Origin: Malania oleifera
Lineage: Eukaryota; Streptophyta; Magnoliopsida; Santalales; Ximeniaceae
Direction of reading: 5' to 3'
Assembly (NCBI RefSeq): GCF_029873635.1
Contig: NC_080425.1
Span: forward strand, 38,753,390 to 38,817,389
DNA: 64,000 bases
Shown here: in pieces, positions 1 to 11,269 of the stretch
Numbering within the stretch: the first letter of the stretch is position 1
Layout of the letters: every line of letters begins with the position of its first letter
The notes under the pieces: generated by a model
Database searches by the model: none
Told to the model about the DNA's origin: nothing
What the model saw: only the letters and a program-made list of their open reading frames with translations
Program-made: the position numbers and the translations under genes

Positions 1-500
1 TTTAGTGAGGTGATGCAAGATAACGAAGGCTTCGTTTACCTTAGTTTTGGGAAGTTTTCTTTTCATATATCCTTAAATCTAATATTACAAAATGAAGCAT
101 CTATTATGAGGGTCGTGGAAGTGCACCATTTTCTTGTGTTTCAGAAGTTGAATTAGAAGTCAATGATAAGGTCTTGGCTAAAAGTCATTTTGCATATCAA
201 CCAATTGTACTGGGGAAATATTTGACAACTTTTGTTTAAGTTTTGGAGGTCACTTAAGTTGGGTTTGGCCTATTGTATAGGGCTTCCACCCATAACAGGG
301 TCAAGAAAAGTGGATGTACTGAGCTTATGGTTGTTTGAGGTTTGGACTCATGTAGTATGTGTAATGAGATTTTGGTGATGTATTTCAATGAGTAGTAGAG
401 TCAAAGATGCATGTGCATAGAATAAATGAAAACGTCCATGTTAGGTTGTGAATTATGATCTAATCCTATAAATGGAGTGGTAATCTATTTATTATACACT
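1..500. other. Unassigned AT-rich sequence
   Basis: I see no convincing gene here. Translation in all frames is broken by stops. It lies directly upstream of a decayed gypsy pol fragment on the + strand, so it could be the worn protease/linker region of that element, but no motif supports this. Confidence 0.3.
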
Positions 501-534
501 TAGTTGATTGTTTCTAAAAGAAAGTAGTACTTGG

Positions 535-1600
535 AGATCCAAATGGAGTGATGGTTTCTTTCTAACTAACAAGCTCTCATGTCTGATATCTCAAGTGCTT
601 GTGAAAAGGATGGAATTGGGCACATGTCTGGGGTTTGTAACAACAATGAAAGAAAATACACGAGTTAAAGAAACCCAAACTTCTTTACCTATAGGTGATG
701 AATTTCTAGATATTTTTCTAGATGATTTATTGGGGCTACCTTCAAAAGGAGATTGAATTTAATATTGATTTTGTGCTAGGAACAGAGCCTATATCGAGTG
801 TTTTATATAGAATGACATTAGCTGAACTAAGACAACCTAAAGTGCAACTAGAAGATCTCCTTGACAAGGAATTTATTCGATCTAGTGTATCACCATGGGT
901 TACACCCGTGTTATTTGCTAATAAATATAAGGGGTCCTTGAGGCTATGCATTGATTATTAAAAGTTGAATCGAGTTACATTAAGAATTGGTATCGACTTC
1001 CAATAATTGGTGGACCATTTGATCAATTGGCAAAATCCCAAAATTTCAGAAGATTGGCTTACAATCAAGTTATCACCAATTGAGATTTAGGAATTAAACG
1101 TTCCAAAGACGGACATTAGTACATAATATGATCACTATAAGTTTCTTGTGTTACCATTTGGAGTTACCAATACACCTTACATTTTCATGGATATAATGAA
1201 TCAAGTCATTCAATCATGCTATGATCAATTTATTATAGTTTTTATAGATGATTTTTTATGTATTTAAAGACTCAAGAAGAGCATGAACAACATTGATAAT
1301 TAACTTTACAGACATTACGGGAGAATTAGTTATATGCTAAACAAGAAATGTGAGTTCTGGACAACTAGTGCGAAATTTTTGGGTCATGTCATAATCAAAT
1401 AATGGTTATCTATTGATCTCCTCTAATGATGATGATGTATTGAGTTGGGAACCCCCTAAAAATGTGGCTTAAATTCATAACTTCCTGGGTTTGGAAAGGT
1501 ATTATCGTAGGTTTGTGCGGAATTTTTCTAGAATGATGGTGCCACTGGTTAAGTTGACAAGGAAAGGAAAGAAATTTGTGTGGAGTGAAGAATGAGAATG
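535..1600 (+). mobile_element. Ty3/gypsy pol remnant (RT start to RNase H boundary)
   Basis: Broken reading frames follow the order of a gypsy reverse transcriptase. A linker resembling 'FLDVFPDDLPGLP' lies near 690-740. 'PYRM..AEL'-like and 'LLDKEFIRSSVSPW' motifs follow at 800-900, then 'SLRLCIDY' near 935-960. The FDQL helix region is near 1015-1035, and a degraded 'FLVLPFGVTNTP' is near 1140-1175. An 'FIDD' catalytic box lies near 1235-1255, 'KCEFW...FLGHVI' near 1345-1390, and 'NFLGLERYYRRFVRNFS' near 1480-1535. Many stops and frameshifts show that it is dead. Gag, RNase H and integrase are absent, so this is an internal fragment that ends abruptly near 1600, against LTR-like sequence. 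Confidence 0.8.
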
Positions 1601-1611
1601 AGAGTTTTAGT

Positions 1612-2437
1612 AATTAAAGATATAATCAAATTCCCGCAGTTTGATTTAATTCCAAAATATTCCCAAAAATACAATATAATCAAATCCCTGCAATTTAATT
1701 TAATTTCACATTACTCCCAAAAATATGATATAATCAAATCTCGGTAACTTAATTTTACTCAGACATATTTTAATTAACATAAAGCTAATTAAATTCATGT
1801 ACTTAAATTTAATCGGAAGTATTTTAAAATAAACTGACATAATACACATTTTTCAAGAAAATGAAATAATTACCCTACTCATTTAGTTTTTCCCAATTAC
1901 ATAAATAATAATCAATTTCCATATGCCTAAATCATTCAAAAAATCATATACGTCATTTCTATACTCGTAATCTTAGTTTTAATCGGTTAAATTACAAAAT
2001 AAGCTAACATAATTTATTTCCCTTACTTTAGCCTCAGAGTTGTGCCTACGATGTCCCAACGATGAATCCACTTCGGTTAAAGTGCTTAAGAGCCGAGCTA
2101 GGACCCGGATATGATGTTCGTTTTCGATTTGGCGGAGAGACGGAGGAGAAAGCTAGAGAGAGAGAGAGAGAGAGAACCGTGGGGGGTTCTCTCAATCTTC
2201 ATTTTATTATATTAAAATATTATAATATTATTAATTGAAATCTCTAGAAGTATTCTTACTTATATATATAATATTATAATGTTATATTATATTATTATAC
2301 TAATATATTATATTATTAAATTAATAATTTTTATTTATTAATTATTTATTTATTTATTTATTTTAATTATTATTATTATTATTATTATTATTATTTAGGA
2401 TTACACTTACACACATATTATTTTTGCGGTTGTTACA
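1612..2437 (-). mobile_element. Truncated gypsy LTR, - orientation
   Basis: On the - strand the sequence starts with TGTAACAACC at 2437, directly after a polypurine tract (GGAGGGGAGAA, plus-strand 2438-2449). This is the classic internal/3' LTR junction of plant gypsy elements. Repeated units of the type 'TATAATCAAATC..GTAATTTAATTT' (1618-1760) match units inside the 2.28 kb LTR at 10223-12505, so the two belong to one family. The copy is only about 0.83 kb and lacks the far end. It contains a GA-rich stretch (2155-2175) and long AT/ATT runs (2200-2400). Confidence 0.6.
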
Positions 2438-3060
2438 TTCTCCCCTCCTTATAAAAATTTCATTCTCAAAATTTGCTAAACATAACTCCAAATAGAACCT
2501 TTGTAAACCTAACAAGTTTGAGTTGAACCCTTAAATATTTCTATTAAAATCTGGTAACCAACACAAAGCAATGGGTTACTTATCCTATCTTAATACCCCT
2601 TGTCTCAGCACCAACACTCAACAACTTTAATTTTTATTTTCAATTCCCCAAAAATCTAACACTGACATAAAATTTCTCTCTCAACAGATTATATATTCTG
2701 GATCCTTCTTTGACAATGATACCTACAAAATTCAGTAACCAAATTGCAATACAGTTAAGATCCGTAGTAATCACTCCCTTATCATCCTCGAACTCCAAAA
2801 TAAAATTCCTCCTGAATAAAGAGGTATTTAAGGCTTTTATCATCCAAATTTGTTTCCATATAAGTATGAACGATATAATTTTATTGCAAACATAACAACA
2901 ACTAATTCCAAGTCATGGGTCAGATAATTGCACTTGTGAGGCTTTAAGTGTCATGATCCCTAGGCAACCACCTTTCCTTTTGCATCAATACACATCTCAA
3001 TCTATTCAAGGAAGCATCTATAAATACAACATAACAATCCTTATTATTTGGAAGAGTTAC
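2438..3060 (-). mobile_element. Gypsy 3' internal end: polypurine tract and untranslated tail
   Basis: Read on the - strand, this block leads into the polypurine tract at 2438-2449. It resembles the matching tail at 12506-12563, with the same 'TTTGAG-ACAAAATTT-TATAAGGAGGGGA' layout. No coding motif is visible. The 67-residue open frame at 2640-2843 resembles no known domain. Confidence 0.45.
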
Positions 3061-4297
3061 TGTTGGAACTATTATTAATTGATGGAAACGATGTTCTGTT
3101 TAGTTATTATATATGTATTTGGGAAAAACCAAAGTGAGTAGGGTAATCATCTCATTTTCTTGAAAAATGTATATTATGTGTTTAAGTAAAATTGTGGAGA
3201 TGATTATACCCTTGTTTTCAACAAATATATTTTTCCCGAGCAGTTACCAGATTATGATTTAAGCATTTAAAATGTGTGGCATGAGAATAAATGGTCATAG
3301 TTGCATAAACAAATTAGTTGGAATATCTTGTGTGAAATAATATAGATAAGGTGTGATTGTTACTGTAATGTGATTTTATATTGAGTTATGATTATGTGCA
3401 AAGTTAAGAATTTCTACTGAGATTATGTACAGAAATTTAATTGTTATACCAAGTTATGATAGTGATGATTTGATACCAAGTTATGGATTTGTTAGTTTGA
3501 TACGATTACGTGGATGATTAGAAATTGTGGAAATACTGATGTTGTTAAAGTAATGAGGTAAAGGGGGACGGCAAAACGAAACGCCCCAATAATTTATAGA
3601 GAAAGGTAAAGGGGGATGGCGAAATGAAATGCCCTGATAATTATAGAGAAAGCCAATGGGGGACAGCGACATGAAACACCCCGATCCTTGGGATTTTTGT
3701 CTGAGGACTTGCTGTTTGGGGGATGGCGATACGGAATGCCTCTCAGCGAGTACTTATTATGAATGGCTGAATTAGGGCACAGCAGCATGAGACGCCTCAA
3801 TTTCAGCGAATATTAGTTATGTATAGATTATGTGAAGTGTAGATTCATATGAATGGGGCTTTTGAGCCAAATAATGAACTGAAATGATATATATGTGTTA
3901 TGCAATTATATAGGTGAGAACACATTTTATAAATGCTATCTCATTTAAAGTTAATTAAGGAATGTATAATGTTAGATGATAATTCATTTGCCACACACTG
4001 ATAATAATTTATTTCGTCTTACTAAGAGGCGTCTCATCCCATGCTTATCTAATATTTTTCAAATGTCATATGGAGTACAACAATGATCAGAGTAGTGCAG
4101 TGAAGCATGGGTGGGATAGAAGGTTGTGTTTAGAATTATATTATTTTATTTATGTTTTAATGAGTTCAGATCTTTATTGTGATAATGAGATTGATATTGT
4201 TATATTGGGATAGTTTAGTACTCTGGTAATTTGCATTTAAGGTCTTCTACTGTCTGTATCAATGAGTATTATAATATGAAATATTCAGGTTATTACA
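3061..4297 (+). mobile_element. LTR (probably gypsy), + orientation, with primer-binding site
   Basis: The right end reads TTATTACA at 4297. Two bases later TGGTATCAGAG begins (4300-4310), the primer-binding site complementary to initiator tRNA-Met. This fixes the 3' edge and the orientation. The left edge is uncertain; TGTTGG at 3061 is a possible start. About 60 bp at 3119-3180 is an inverted match to 1848-1903 in the preceding LTR fragment. No element body follows: the sequence runs after about 15 bp into a copia element of opposite orientation, so the internal region is lost. Confidence 0.55.
3555..3805 (+). repeat. Imperfect tandem repeats in LTR
   Basis: Four or five degenerate copies of a roughly 55-70 bp unit share a core like 'GGGGGA-GGCGA-A-GAAA-GCC' followed by 'GATAATTATAGAG'. 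They lie inside the LTR and are more GC-rich than their surroundings. Plant gypsy LTRs often carry such promoter-proximal repeats; any regulatory role is a guess. Confidence 0.6.
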
Positions 4298-4321
4298 AGT
4301 GGTATCAGAGAAATTGAATGG

Positions 4322-5348
4322 AATTTTTCGGGTTGCCATAATCATAGCCCATCTTTAATACCCAAAATTACCAGGTGTATAAGATGTGAAGAATTCCTTC
4401 CGTGAGTGGCATGAAGTGATGAACTTGTATCTATCACCCAACTTATCTCATCGCAAGCTAGGTTGATCATATTATCATCATAAACAACCATGAGATCATC
4501 AGAGGTAGCAATAGCAACACAATCAGTACTTTTGGAATATTTCTTCTCCTATTTAACACTATCACCCTTGTTTTCTCTCCTCCATTTGTAACACTATTTC
4601 TTGATATGCCCATTTTGCCACAATAATGACACTCAAGATTTTTTTTATCTTGATCTCAACTTACTTCGACTTCTATCTCAATCCTTTTCACTTTTGTATT
4701 TACTTCTCCCCCTATTTACAGTAACTAGAACCTCAGACGGTGATAAAGAACCTTGAGACCTCCTTCTCATATTTTCATTCAACACACCATTCTTGGCAAA
4801 TTCCATAGTCACAACACCATTGAGAGCAAAATTGATAAGTGAAATCGAAAATGTTTCTGAAGAATCTGGTACGTTAGCAAGCCACCAAAGCTTTATAATT
4901 TCATCATCAAAATTAATGTCCATACCAAGCATTTGATTCATGACTCCTTGAAAATCATTCAGATGATCAGCCACATGTGTCCCTTTTTTACATTTCAATT
5001 AATTGCACCATATTTTTAAGTAAGAATAACTTATTATTTTCAGTCTTTGAAGCATATAATTTTTCAAGTTTGCTCCACAGAGTGCGTGCATGTGTCTCTT
5101 GATCAATGTGATTGTAAACATTTTCCTCAATGAATTGGCTGAATAAAACCACACACTTGTCGATGCTCAAACTCCCATTCCTCATCAATCTTAGATTCAA
5201 GCTTTTGAGTAGCAAAAATAGGAAGATGCAAAACCTTCACAAATAGAAGGTCTTTCATTTTATTCTGCCACGGTTGATAATTTGTGCCATTTAAAGGAAT
5301 CATCCCACTTGTACTAACATCCATATATAATAACACAAGAACACCAAA
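4322..5348 (-). mobile_element. Ty1/copia gag and protease start, decayed
   Basis: Reading the - strand from 5348, a gag begins near 5309 with 'MDVSTSGMIPLNGTNYQPW', the usual copia gag N-terminus. It continues through the UBN2-type gag core (5215-4690: 'VADHLNDFQGVMNQM', 'GVVTMEF'). A zinc knuckle follows near 4620 ('CHYCGKMG', its last Cys lost), then a protease start 'WVIDTSSSLH' near 4445, with the active DSG changed to DTS. Frameshifts occur near 5215 and 4998. Integrase, RT and RNase H are missing; the body stops near 4320 against the LTR and primer site of another element. Confidence 0.85.
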
Positions 5349-5364
5349 CCTTGCTCTGATACCA
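5349..5364 (-). other. Primer-binding site of the copia element
   Basis: On the - strand it reads TGGTATCAGAGCAAGG, complementary to the 3' end of initiator tRNA-Met. It lies directly inside the 5' LTR, with about 40 nt of leader before the gag start, and fixes orientation and LTR edge. Confidence 0.85.
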
Positions 5365-5365
5365 G

Positions 5366-6470
5366 TGTCTTGGGAAGAAACAAGACTTACCAAAAATTCA
5401 CGGAAGCACAAGAGGAAGTTCTTTCACTCTAAATTAACAAAATCAGTTCTTATTATGACACTATTATAAAAATATATATATATTTTTAGTAGCACAAAAT
5501 TAGCCCAAAAATAATCACAATCACACAAGACACAATTTTACATAGAAAACCCCTTTAAATCAAAGGACAAAAACTACGAGACTTGAGAGTCCACTCAAAA
5601 ACTTCACTATGATTAAAGTGTGGGTACAAGATCTCAATTTTTCAGCTATCACAATGAGTACATAACTCTATTTTTAGCTAATATCATAAGTTCTTAAAAA
5701 TCAAAAAGGCAAAGTTGAGAATTTCACTAAAAATGTTATTATTGTTCAAACCCAATATCTAATGATACAATGTTTGGAGGACCAATCCAACCACTCAAAA
5801 TCAGCGTCTATGAGTCTTATACCTACTAATAAAAAATCAGTTTGATCGGACCACGGACGGCCCTCCAATCATCGGTTGATCAAAATTATACACTATTGCA
5901 AAAATTCATATTTTCTCAATATGATTAATGTTCAAAAGCCGATATTTGATGCTATAATGCTTGGACAACCAATACAACCACTCAAAATTAGTGTCTATGA
6001 GTCCTCTATTTACTGACAAATAATCAGCTCGATCAAACCACAGATGGCCCTCCAATCTTTGGTTGATCAAATATGCATATTATTGCAAAAGCTCAGATTT
6101 TCTCATCATGATTACTAATCAAAAGCCATATCAAATGCTAGAGTGCTTAGATGACAAATCTGACCATTGAAAGTCAGCATCTATGACTATGGATGGCCCT
6201 CCAATCAGCAATTGATAAAAAATGTATACTATAGCAAAACCCAGGTTTTCTCTTTTGCTTCTCCCTCTTTCTACTGCACACTTTTCTCTCACTTTTTTAA
6301 TGGAATTTTGCACTGTCAATCATAATTTTCTTTACTTGAATGAAGTGTAAAAAGGTTTCTAGAAAAGCTCAATAAAGAGTCTAAAGAAAATGGGCTAAAG
6401 GGTTGAATGGGTTTCTCCGTATAGAAGGGATACCCAAACCAAATAAGGAAAACATAAACCACTTTATATT
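5366..6470 (-). mobile_element. 5' LTR of the - strand copia element
   Basis: The 3' edge of the LTR (plus-strand 5366) is set by the adjoining primer-binding site. The outer edge is not certain; about 6470 is an estimate. The LTR is AT-rich and contains three imperfect copies of a tandem repeat at 5735-6253. No second LTR is visible in the window, because the element is truncated inside its protease region. Confidence 0.6.
5735..6253. repeat. Three-copy tandem repeat (unit about 185 bp) in copia LTR
   Basis: Each copy carries the blocks 'TCAAAAGCC-ATAT', 'CCACTCAAAAT-AGTGTCTATGAG', 'GATGGCCCTCCAAT' and 'ATTGCAAAA-TCA-ATTTTCTC'. Copies run about 5735-5916, 5917-6103 and 6104-6253. The third lacks some 35 bp in the middle. 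Copies differ at many positions, so the amplification is old. Confidence 0.75.
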
Positions 6471-6479
6471 TTCATGTTT

Positions 6480-6779
6480 AGCTCCCAAGATAGTAAGAAG
6501 AAAAATAAATTATATAGTAAATTAATGAATAAATTTTAAATTTTACACATGATTAACATTTTATTTTTCTTAAATTTTAATCATATTATAATACATTTTT
6601 ATTTTTCAGAGAGAAAATATATAAAAGATATATTTCCTTCCTATTTTCTCTTCCCTTTTTTTCCCCCTCAAATGAAATTCTTGATTCATTATTTTTAATT
6701 TCTTTACATTGGAGGTTTGTATGAGTTTATATTGATGAGACTCCAAGTGATTAATAAGAAAGGGTACAAAAGAATATAC

Positions 6780-6841
<62 letters not shown>

Positions 6842-7200
6842 TATATGTGTGTGTGTGTGTGTGTTTGTGCGCGCGCGATGCTGATGGCGTAGGGGTGCAT
6901 GGTAAAGAGGCGGAAGAAATCAAATGATCCTTAGTTCAATTCAGATTTCAGTGTATGGAGAAATTTACGGGCATGGACGAGATTTAAGAGAGAGTAAAGT
7001 AACTCCCTAAAATGGCAAATGGAAGAACAAATTAAATTCGCTATTTTTTGAATTTGTGAGTGGAAGAATAATGGGTGATCAATAAAATTTACTGGTTGTT
7101 AAACACAATCTCCAGTCTGTCAGGCGCAGAGTTAATTAAGTTAAATTCCCAAATAAGAAAAATAACAACCACTGCCTTCCTATAAATTTTCCTTACCATT
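6480..7200. other. AT-rich upstream region with long compound microsatellite
   Basis: A (TA)n tract of about 26 units spans 6782-6832, followed by short (AC)n, (GT)n (6847-6864) and (GC)n (6869-6877) runs. The rest, up to the promoter near 7230, shows no gene. The 105-residue frame across the microsatellite is a translation artefact. Confidence 0.85.
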
Positions 7201-7232
7201 GAACGAATTACACGTCGGGGAGCCCTCTTTCT

Positions 7233-7240
7233 ATATAAAG
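7233..7240 (+). promoter_or_regulatory. TATA box of the MGNC-protein gene
   Basis: TATATAAA stands about 165 nt upstream of the start codon at 7406. A CACGTC motif, resembling an ABRE/G-box core, lies just upstream at 7211-7216. Transcription would be expected to start near 7265. The resulting leader of about 140 nt contains a pyrimidine-rich part and a GA microsatellite at 7351-7372. Placement is from sequence only. Confidence 0.6.
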
Positions 7241-7405
7241 CTTTACCACAGAGTCCTCATTCGTTCTCCTCCCGAATTCCAATCCATCTATTCAAGTTGA
7301 TAGCCTTTCCTTCAATTTCTTCGATCTTTCTCTAGCTCCCTATTCCATATAGAGAGAGAGAAAGAGAGAAGATTCCTTGAGATTACAGATCCATCGGATT
7401 GAGAA

Positions 7406-8087
7406 ATGGGTAACTGTGCAAGCGAGCCCAAGGTGCTGAAAGGTGGCAATGCCGATGCAGTGCCACCAGAACCCATTAAGGAGACGGTGAAGGCTGTTGC
7501 AGAGGCCAATACCCCCGAGGAGGTGAAGGTGGAAGAGAAAGAAGACGAGAGCAAGGCTGCCGTTGGCGGGGATGAAAACGTTGAGAAGACCAAGGCGGAG
7601 GAAGAAAAGGAGGAAGTAACTGCTTCTGATCTCGACAAGCAGCAATCCCTCGGGTCGTTGCTCAACGAGGTAGATTAATTTACGTTCATTCATACGTACT
7701 TACTCCCTTAACTATTAATTATATATGAGAATGGATATTTTAATCAATTCATTTGATATTATTGTTACCTCTAGCAACCTACCTGATCTATGCGAATAAT
7801 GTATCTATATATGCCATGGCATTGCATGGCATGGCTTGCAGGCTGGGGAGGAAGTGAAGGAAGATAAGGAGGCCGCAACCAGTGCAGAAGAGACTCCATC
7901 AGAGCCCGCAACTGTAGTCAGTCTAGAGAAAGAACCAACTGCAGCAGGGACAGCTGATGTAAATCCCGTTGTTGCGAAAGCTGCCGAGGATGAGAAGAAG
8001 ACTTCCCAAGAGGATTTTGCAGCAGCACCAGCAGCCGAAGAAGAAGGAAAATCTGGTTCTGCGCCGGAGAAGGCAGAAACTAATTAA
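7406..8087 (+). CDS. Acidic, probably N-myristoylated plant protein (two exons)
   Basis: Exon 1 is 7406-7669 (88 codons) and exon 2 is 7842-8087 (81 codons plus TAA). They are joined in phase 0 across a 172-nt GT-AG intron, giving 169 residues. The start is fixed by MGNC: Gly2 fits N-myristoylation and Cys4 fits S-acylation, so plasma-membrane attachment is likely. The rest is low complexity, rich in E, K, A and V, without predicted folded domains. A 'QQSLGSLLNE' motif just before the intron is the only hydrophobic, motif-like segment. The continuous coding bias across both exons, TATA box and consensus splice sites support a real gene. Similar short MGNC-type acidic proteins occur in plants, but I know of no assigned function and give no symbol. 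Confidence 0.8.
7670..7841 (+). other. Intron of the MGNC-protein gene
   Basis: The intron starts GTAGAT and ends TTGCAG, is AT-rich, and leaves the reading frame intact on both sides. If it is not spliced, translation stops two codons into it, after Val-Asp. Confidence 0.8.
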
Positions 8088-8089
8088 AT

Positions 8090-9105
8090 TCCGCCATGCA
8101 ATGCAATGCAGTGCATAGGCTTTGAGGATGTTGTTTAACAAATGGCTTCCAATCCAATACGTACACTATACTAGTAGAAATTAAAATTAAGTTAATTAAA
8201 AAGTCCTTCCTAACTATTGATAGTTTAATTTCTTTGCAGTGTTTACGTCTTCTTCTTTTTTTTTTCTAGCTTGGGAGCGGAGTCCATTTTTAGTTCTTGA
8301 TTGGTGAATCAATTCTTTCCAACTAAGGACTTGTTTGTATTGTATCCACCCCTGCTTTTGATTGGAGCCGATTCGGGTTCTTTTTTTTGTGTCTCTTTTT
8401 TCCCTGATTATTTAATTAAAGATTTATTTGTGTTTGTAATGTTTATCCAATTAAGGTTTATTTAATTAAGGATTTGTTTATATATACTTTGTTGAATCTT
8501 GATATATGTCTAAAAATTTCTTGGATAGATTAAGCTCCATCAATCGAACTCCACTTGATGCTCAAATTTTAACGTTAAACATACAACATTTGTATGAATT
8601 AAAGGTTATGTATAATACAAGTTCAGCTACATAATCAACTTAAGAAGAGTTTATATGGTTCAAAGAAAACCCAAATAAGTTTTTTTTTTTTTTTTTTGTA
8701 AGAGTATATCAGCAAAAAATTGTAATTCGAAAGCTTTTAGTGATTAATCCCAGCATCCACCTATTTGTCAAAGGCATGTTAAAAAAAAAGGCATATTCTT
8801 AAAGAGATTTATTTAATTATAAATAAATAATGAATTAGTCATAAACAAAAATAAAATAAAATATTAAACTCTATTTATCAATGTGAAATCGTGGCATGGA
8901 AACAATTTAATTAGCCATAGTTACAGAAATTTCAGCAGGATCTCCTTTATTTTTATACTTAGTATTAATAATGGAGAATTGTATATGCTTATATTGCAAT
9001 TAGACCTTTTTATCTTAGTTTTAGAGAAATCTGAACAAGCCAAGTCCTTAAATTTGTGCATGTAAAAAAGTCCCTCCTGTCAAAAGGAGATTCATCAAAT
9101 GGCTT
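8090..9105. other. 3' UTR and AT-rich intergenic sequence
   Basis: The first few hundred bases are probably the 3' UTR of the MGNC-protein gene. Several AATTAAA-like signals are present, but none can be chosen as the poly(A) site. Beyond about 8450 I see only AT-rich sequence with poly-T (8681-8698) and short open frames without recognisable products. Confidence 0.5.
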
Positions 9106-9109
9106 GCAT

Positions 9110-9400
9110 GTTGTAAGAAAATTAATTATAACATGTTGGAAATTTCATAAAAGACTTTTTTATATTATAAAATATCTATTTTTCAATGATCTTTTATACT
9201 AATTAATTTATGTTTTTCATGTACTCTAACACACATGCACACATGTTTCAATTACTTTACATTTAACATCAAGATTTTTCATTCTAAAATGACATATATC
9301 GATTTACATGAATGAAAACAACTAATATATTAATCAAAAAATCTTTTAACATAACTGTCACCAATATAAATCAAATACTTGTGACATTACAAATCTGTTT
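9110..9400. repeat. Diverged direct repeat, copy 1
   Basis: This block and the one near 9965-10222 share an ordered series of segments. These are 'ATATTATAAAATATCTATT', 'CACAT-TTTCAATTAC-TTACAT-TAA', 'ATATTAATC' and a 'TTTAACATAA-TGTC' end. They flank a central block with a CACTA-type start. The pattern suggests two copies of one DNA element or a long internal duplication. Confidence 0.5.
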
Positions 9401-9548
9401 AACCTCAGTCAATAATGCTGAAAAATTCACTATTTGAAATTACAAAATCTTTTAAATTATTGTCACGAATACACAAGTCAAAACAAGCTATCTCATAAGG
9501 AAAATGAAATGGTCGTTTCACTAATCCACGAAAGTTGTCAGGTGATTT

Positions 9549-9700
9549 CACTACAAAAAGCTACTTTCCGTTCCATTGGTCAAAATATTGTAAATCACTT
9601 TTTGCAAGGGCTAGCGGACACTATTCCGCAATATTGTAGAAATACCCTCTTTTTCATAGCACTTATTAAACACTACTATGTGCATGTTGTATAAAACTTT
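9549..9700 (+). mobile_element. CACTA-like transposon end, fragment
   Basis: CACTACAAAAAG at 9549-9560 matches the usual terminal sequence of plant CACTA (En/Spm) elements. It is followed by a 'GCAAGGGCTAGCGG' stretch, similar to subterminal sequences seen in such elements. No matching inverted end was found, so only a fragment can be claimed. Confidence 0.35.
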
Positions 9701-9739
9701 GCTATGACATTTAATAATTATCATAATTATATAATGATA

Positions 9740-10222
9740 TGTTGTAATATACTTAATTATAACATTCTGGAAACATTAAAAAAGATGTTTGAAACTGTGG
9801 TAAAATACATATTCTCTAGTGACGTTTTTATGACATTCAAAAAAATATTATAAAAACATGTTTGATATTCTTGTAAATTAACCATTTTATAACTTTTTTC
9901 AAACATTATGAAAATCCGTTTGATATTGTTTTAAAATACCTATCCTCCAAGAACCTTTTATAACATTTTGAAAATGTTATAAAAAGCTATTTGAGGTTGT
10001 TATAAAATATCTATTCTCTAATTATCTTTTCTGCTATTTTGTTCCTGCACATACACATATTTCAATTACATTACATCTAATATCGAGATTCCATTCCATG
10101 ATAACATAAATATTATTGCACATTAATGATAGCAACTAATTTATTAATCTCATGAATATATATACCAAAACACAAGGTAGTTTTGGTGGCCATTGCACAT
10201 TACAAAATATTTTGAACATAAT
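9740..10222. repeat. Diverged direct repeat, copy 2, with internal 65-75 bp repeats
   Basis: Within 9751-10029 a unit recurs about four times, built on 'ATAACATT--GAAA-A--ATAAAAA--TGTTTGA-ATTGTT-TAAAATA-CTATTCTCTA'. The later part repeats the order of copy 1 (9110-9400). It ends directly at the LTR starting at 10223. It is non-coding. Confidence 0.5.
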
Positions 10223-10719
10223 TGTCGCACCCCGAACCAGATAGGGTATGAGGTGCGACTTTCTGTAGATATTTCACAGGTGACGTAATAAATGATAACG
10301 GGTGAAGGAAATAAAACCTCAAATACTTTTATACTAGACTACTAAATAACTATATTACAGGGGTATCTCCAAATAAATAAATTTACATTCTGGAAAATAT
10401 AAAAACATATCCAACTGGTATTATACTAATATTTATTCTAAACTAATTTCTCTAATCCTGCCAGCGTGCTTGCTATGCCTACTTCCAGTACGTTCTGCAA
10501 AGCTATCTATAAGGTGGAATAATAATTTGGGTGAGACGATGTTTAGTAAGTATGAAAGATTATATCAGTGTGTAGCTTAAGATGAGTTTTACAGTATCAA
10601 AATTCATTAATAAATATTTAATACTGTAACTTTAAAACTATATTTTAACAACTATAAAACATTTATAAATAAAATTATTTTGATAAAATATAATTGTAAA
10701 AATTATAGCCGTATATTGT

Positions 10720-10724
10720 AACTG

Positions 10725-10767
<43 letters not shown>

Positions 10768-10813
10768 AAGTATATGTATACACTTTTTTCTGTAAATCAT
10801 CACTTAGACCTTC

Positions 10814-10867
<54 letters not shown>

Positions 10868-10950
10868 TTTTCCTTAGGCCTTCGAAACATGACCCTATTC
10901 ACATATATAAATATATAAATATATATACATACATATATATATATATATAT
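10720..10950. repeat. Compound (TA)n/(CA)n microsatellites
   Basis: Alternating runs comprise (TA) at about 10725-10755, (CA)18 at 10816-10852, (TA) at 10853-10866 and further TA-rich runs to 10950. All lie within the LTR. Confidence 0.9.
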
Positions 10951-11269
10951 TTACTTATTCAGTAAAAACATCCATTATATCTATTAACTGTAAGTCATGT
11001 TTACCCCAATAACTAGGTTGTGCAGATTAAAAACTGGACTTAGTTGGTTGGCCGACCAAATTAAATAAAATCGTAACTTTAATTATAAGTGAGATTTTCC
11101 CCATTAAGTTTTAGTCCGAAACTAGGTGTGCACTCAGGAGAAACCACTACTGTGTAAATAATGTGGGCGCACTCTGTAAATTGTAAATTGTAAATTGTAA
11201 GTTACGATGCCTAACATCTGTAATTTTGTAATCTCTCAGTTATAAGGATTTTTAAAACATACTAATATT

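Noticed and set aside
5735-6253. CRISPR-like repeats
   Set aside because: Adjacent diverged long units without spacers in a plant LTR; not a CRISPR array.
6606-6923. 105-residue frame
   Set aside because: It runs through the TA microsatellite (poly Tyr-Ile), an artefact.
7312-7693. Two 117-residue open frames on the - strand
   Set aside because: They are antisense to exon 1 of the MGNC-protein gene, and their length follows from its E/K-rich codons. No family match.
10762-10965. 67-residue frame
   Set aside because: Translation of CA and TA repeats.
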